A DNA stretch of 64,000 nucleotides, from contig NZ_SDHZ01000001.1 of NCBI RefSeq assembly GCF_004118675.1, positions 2,914,001-2,978,000 of the forward strand, read 5' to 3'. Positions 63,706-64,000 of the stretch are shown here, piece by piece. A model generated the notes under the pieces. It saw only the letters and a program-made list of their open reading frames with translations. It ran no database searches and was not told the DNA's origin. The DNA is from Filimonas effusa (GTDB lineage: Bacteria > Bacteroidota > Bacteroidia > Chitinophagales > Chitinophagaceae). A program made the position numbers and the translations under genes. Every line of letters starts with the position of its first letter. Position 1 is the first letter of the stretch.

Positions 63706-64000
63706 TTATGGACAGAAGGAGCTGCCGTTGTTGATGATGTGGACGCTATCGAGGAAGGAGACGCCCGTTTGGATAAGCACATTTTTTCTCCCTACTTGTT
63801 TACCTCCGTAGTTGCCAAAAAGATCATAACGTTGCCCCGGTGTCAATAATGTAGTAGTTACTGCGCTATTAACTATAAGGCCAAGGATACGAAGCTGATC
63901 ATTCGTCCCCGATTTTTTATAATAGACTTCTGCGTCATTAGGGGGTAAATAGCGTTTAGAGTTATCGTTAGGACAAACTGCGTAGCCTGTACCTTTTAAA
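63706..64000 (-). CDS. C-terminal part of an unknown protein, cut by the window edge
   Basis: The minus strand is open from the right edge to a TAA at 63706-63708. The 97 visible residues include YAVCPNDNSKRYLPPNDAEV, a segment TLLTPGQRYDLFGNYGGKQVG and the end FLDSVHIINNGSSFCP. Beta-rich with two cysteines; probably the end of an exported protein. The N-terminus lies outside. Confidence 0.6.
   Translation of the reverse strand, partial: LKGTGYAVCPNDNSKRYLPPNDAEVYYKKSGTNDQLRILGLIVNSAVTTTLLTPGQRYDLFGNYGGKQVGRKNVLIQTGVSFLDSVHIINNGSSFCP

Overview
The window looks like a chromosomal segment of a Bacteroidota bacterium, most probably a member of the Chitinophagaceae. The evidence is a TonB-dependent receptor paired with a DUF4249 lipoprotein, an orphan FecR, a type-B succinate dehydrogenase, a mitochondrial-like citrate synthase, lone LytTR regulators, and promoters with a TAnnTTTG -7 element (best seen at both forward tRNA genes). 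About 56 protein genes, three tRNAs (Leu, Ala and an odd Cys) and one probable guide RNA can be supported.

Layout. 0-3 kb: 3' part of tsaD, an MlaE-type permease and a MacB-type permease (all minus). 3.2-6.9 kb: sdhCAB with a strong terminator. 7-15 kb: an oligopeptidase, trmN6, a GT39 glycosyltransferase and the DUF4249/TonB pair. 15-21 kb: an accessory zone with a 23-codon ORF, tRNA-Leu, a DUF6088/AbiEii toxin-antitoxin-like pair, decayed gene fragments, an NAD-binding protein and a ceramidase-like membrane protein. 21-24.5 kb: a translationally coupled VWA, PP2C and kinase operon of the TerY-P type. 24.6-36.7 kb: acetate transporter, CinA-like and DUF421 genes, serine hydrolase, DEAD-box helicase, an LRR-kinase fusion, a Dna2/IGHMBP2-like helicase and a phytoene-desaturase-like oxidoreductase. 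36.8-53.4 kb: mostly housekeeping genes (carboxylase beta subunit, RNase HI, FecR, tRNAs, TMTC-like protein, DOPA dioxygenase, AraC, DUF2721 pair, citrate synthase, LptF/G, tgt, GT2, rsmG).

53.4-56.5 kb is the most unusual region. Transcribed leftward, it has an ECF-type sigma factor with an extra C-terminal helix-turn-helix-like segment, then 17 bases later a Cas12f-family protein whose RuvC residues are lost and whose C-terminus is cut off. Eleven bases after that stop codon begins a structured RNA that shares hallmark hairpins with Cas12f guide RNAs, ends in a repeat-like hairpin and carries one guide-like stretch of about 19 nt before a terminator. There are no cas1/cas2 genes and no CRISPR array. 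The simplest reading is an RNA-guided transcription activator: the dead effector and its guide pick the DNA site and the sigma factor brings RNA polymerase. I recall a recent report of dCas12f-sigma-E systems in Bacteroidota; this looks like another member, with a target that is not evident in this window. Upstream lies a pair of GTAG-headed palindromes (REP/BIME-like) and a divergent HTH coiled-coil gene.

56.6-64 kb: a PAS protein with a histidine box but no ATPase domain, a divergent hybrid histidine kinase, a DUF418-type membrane protein, and a LytTR-led cluster of four small genes (holin-like, DUF5675, DUF6266-like, unknown). That cluster is separated from the LytTR gene by four 11-base tandem repeats set inside a 17-base inverted repeat.
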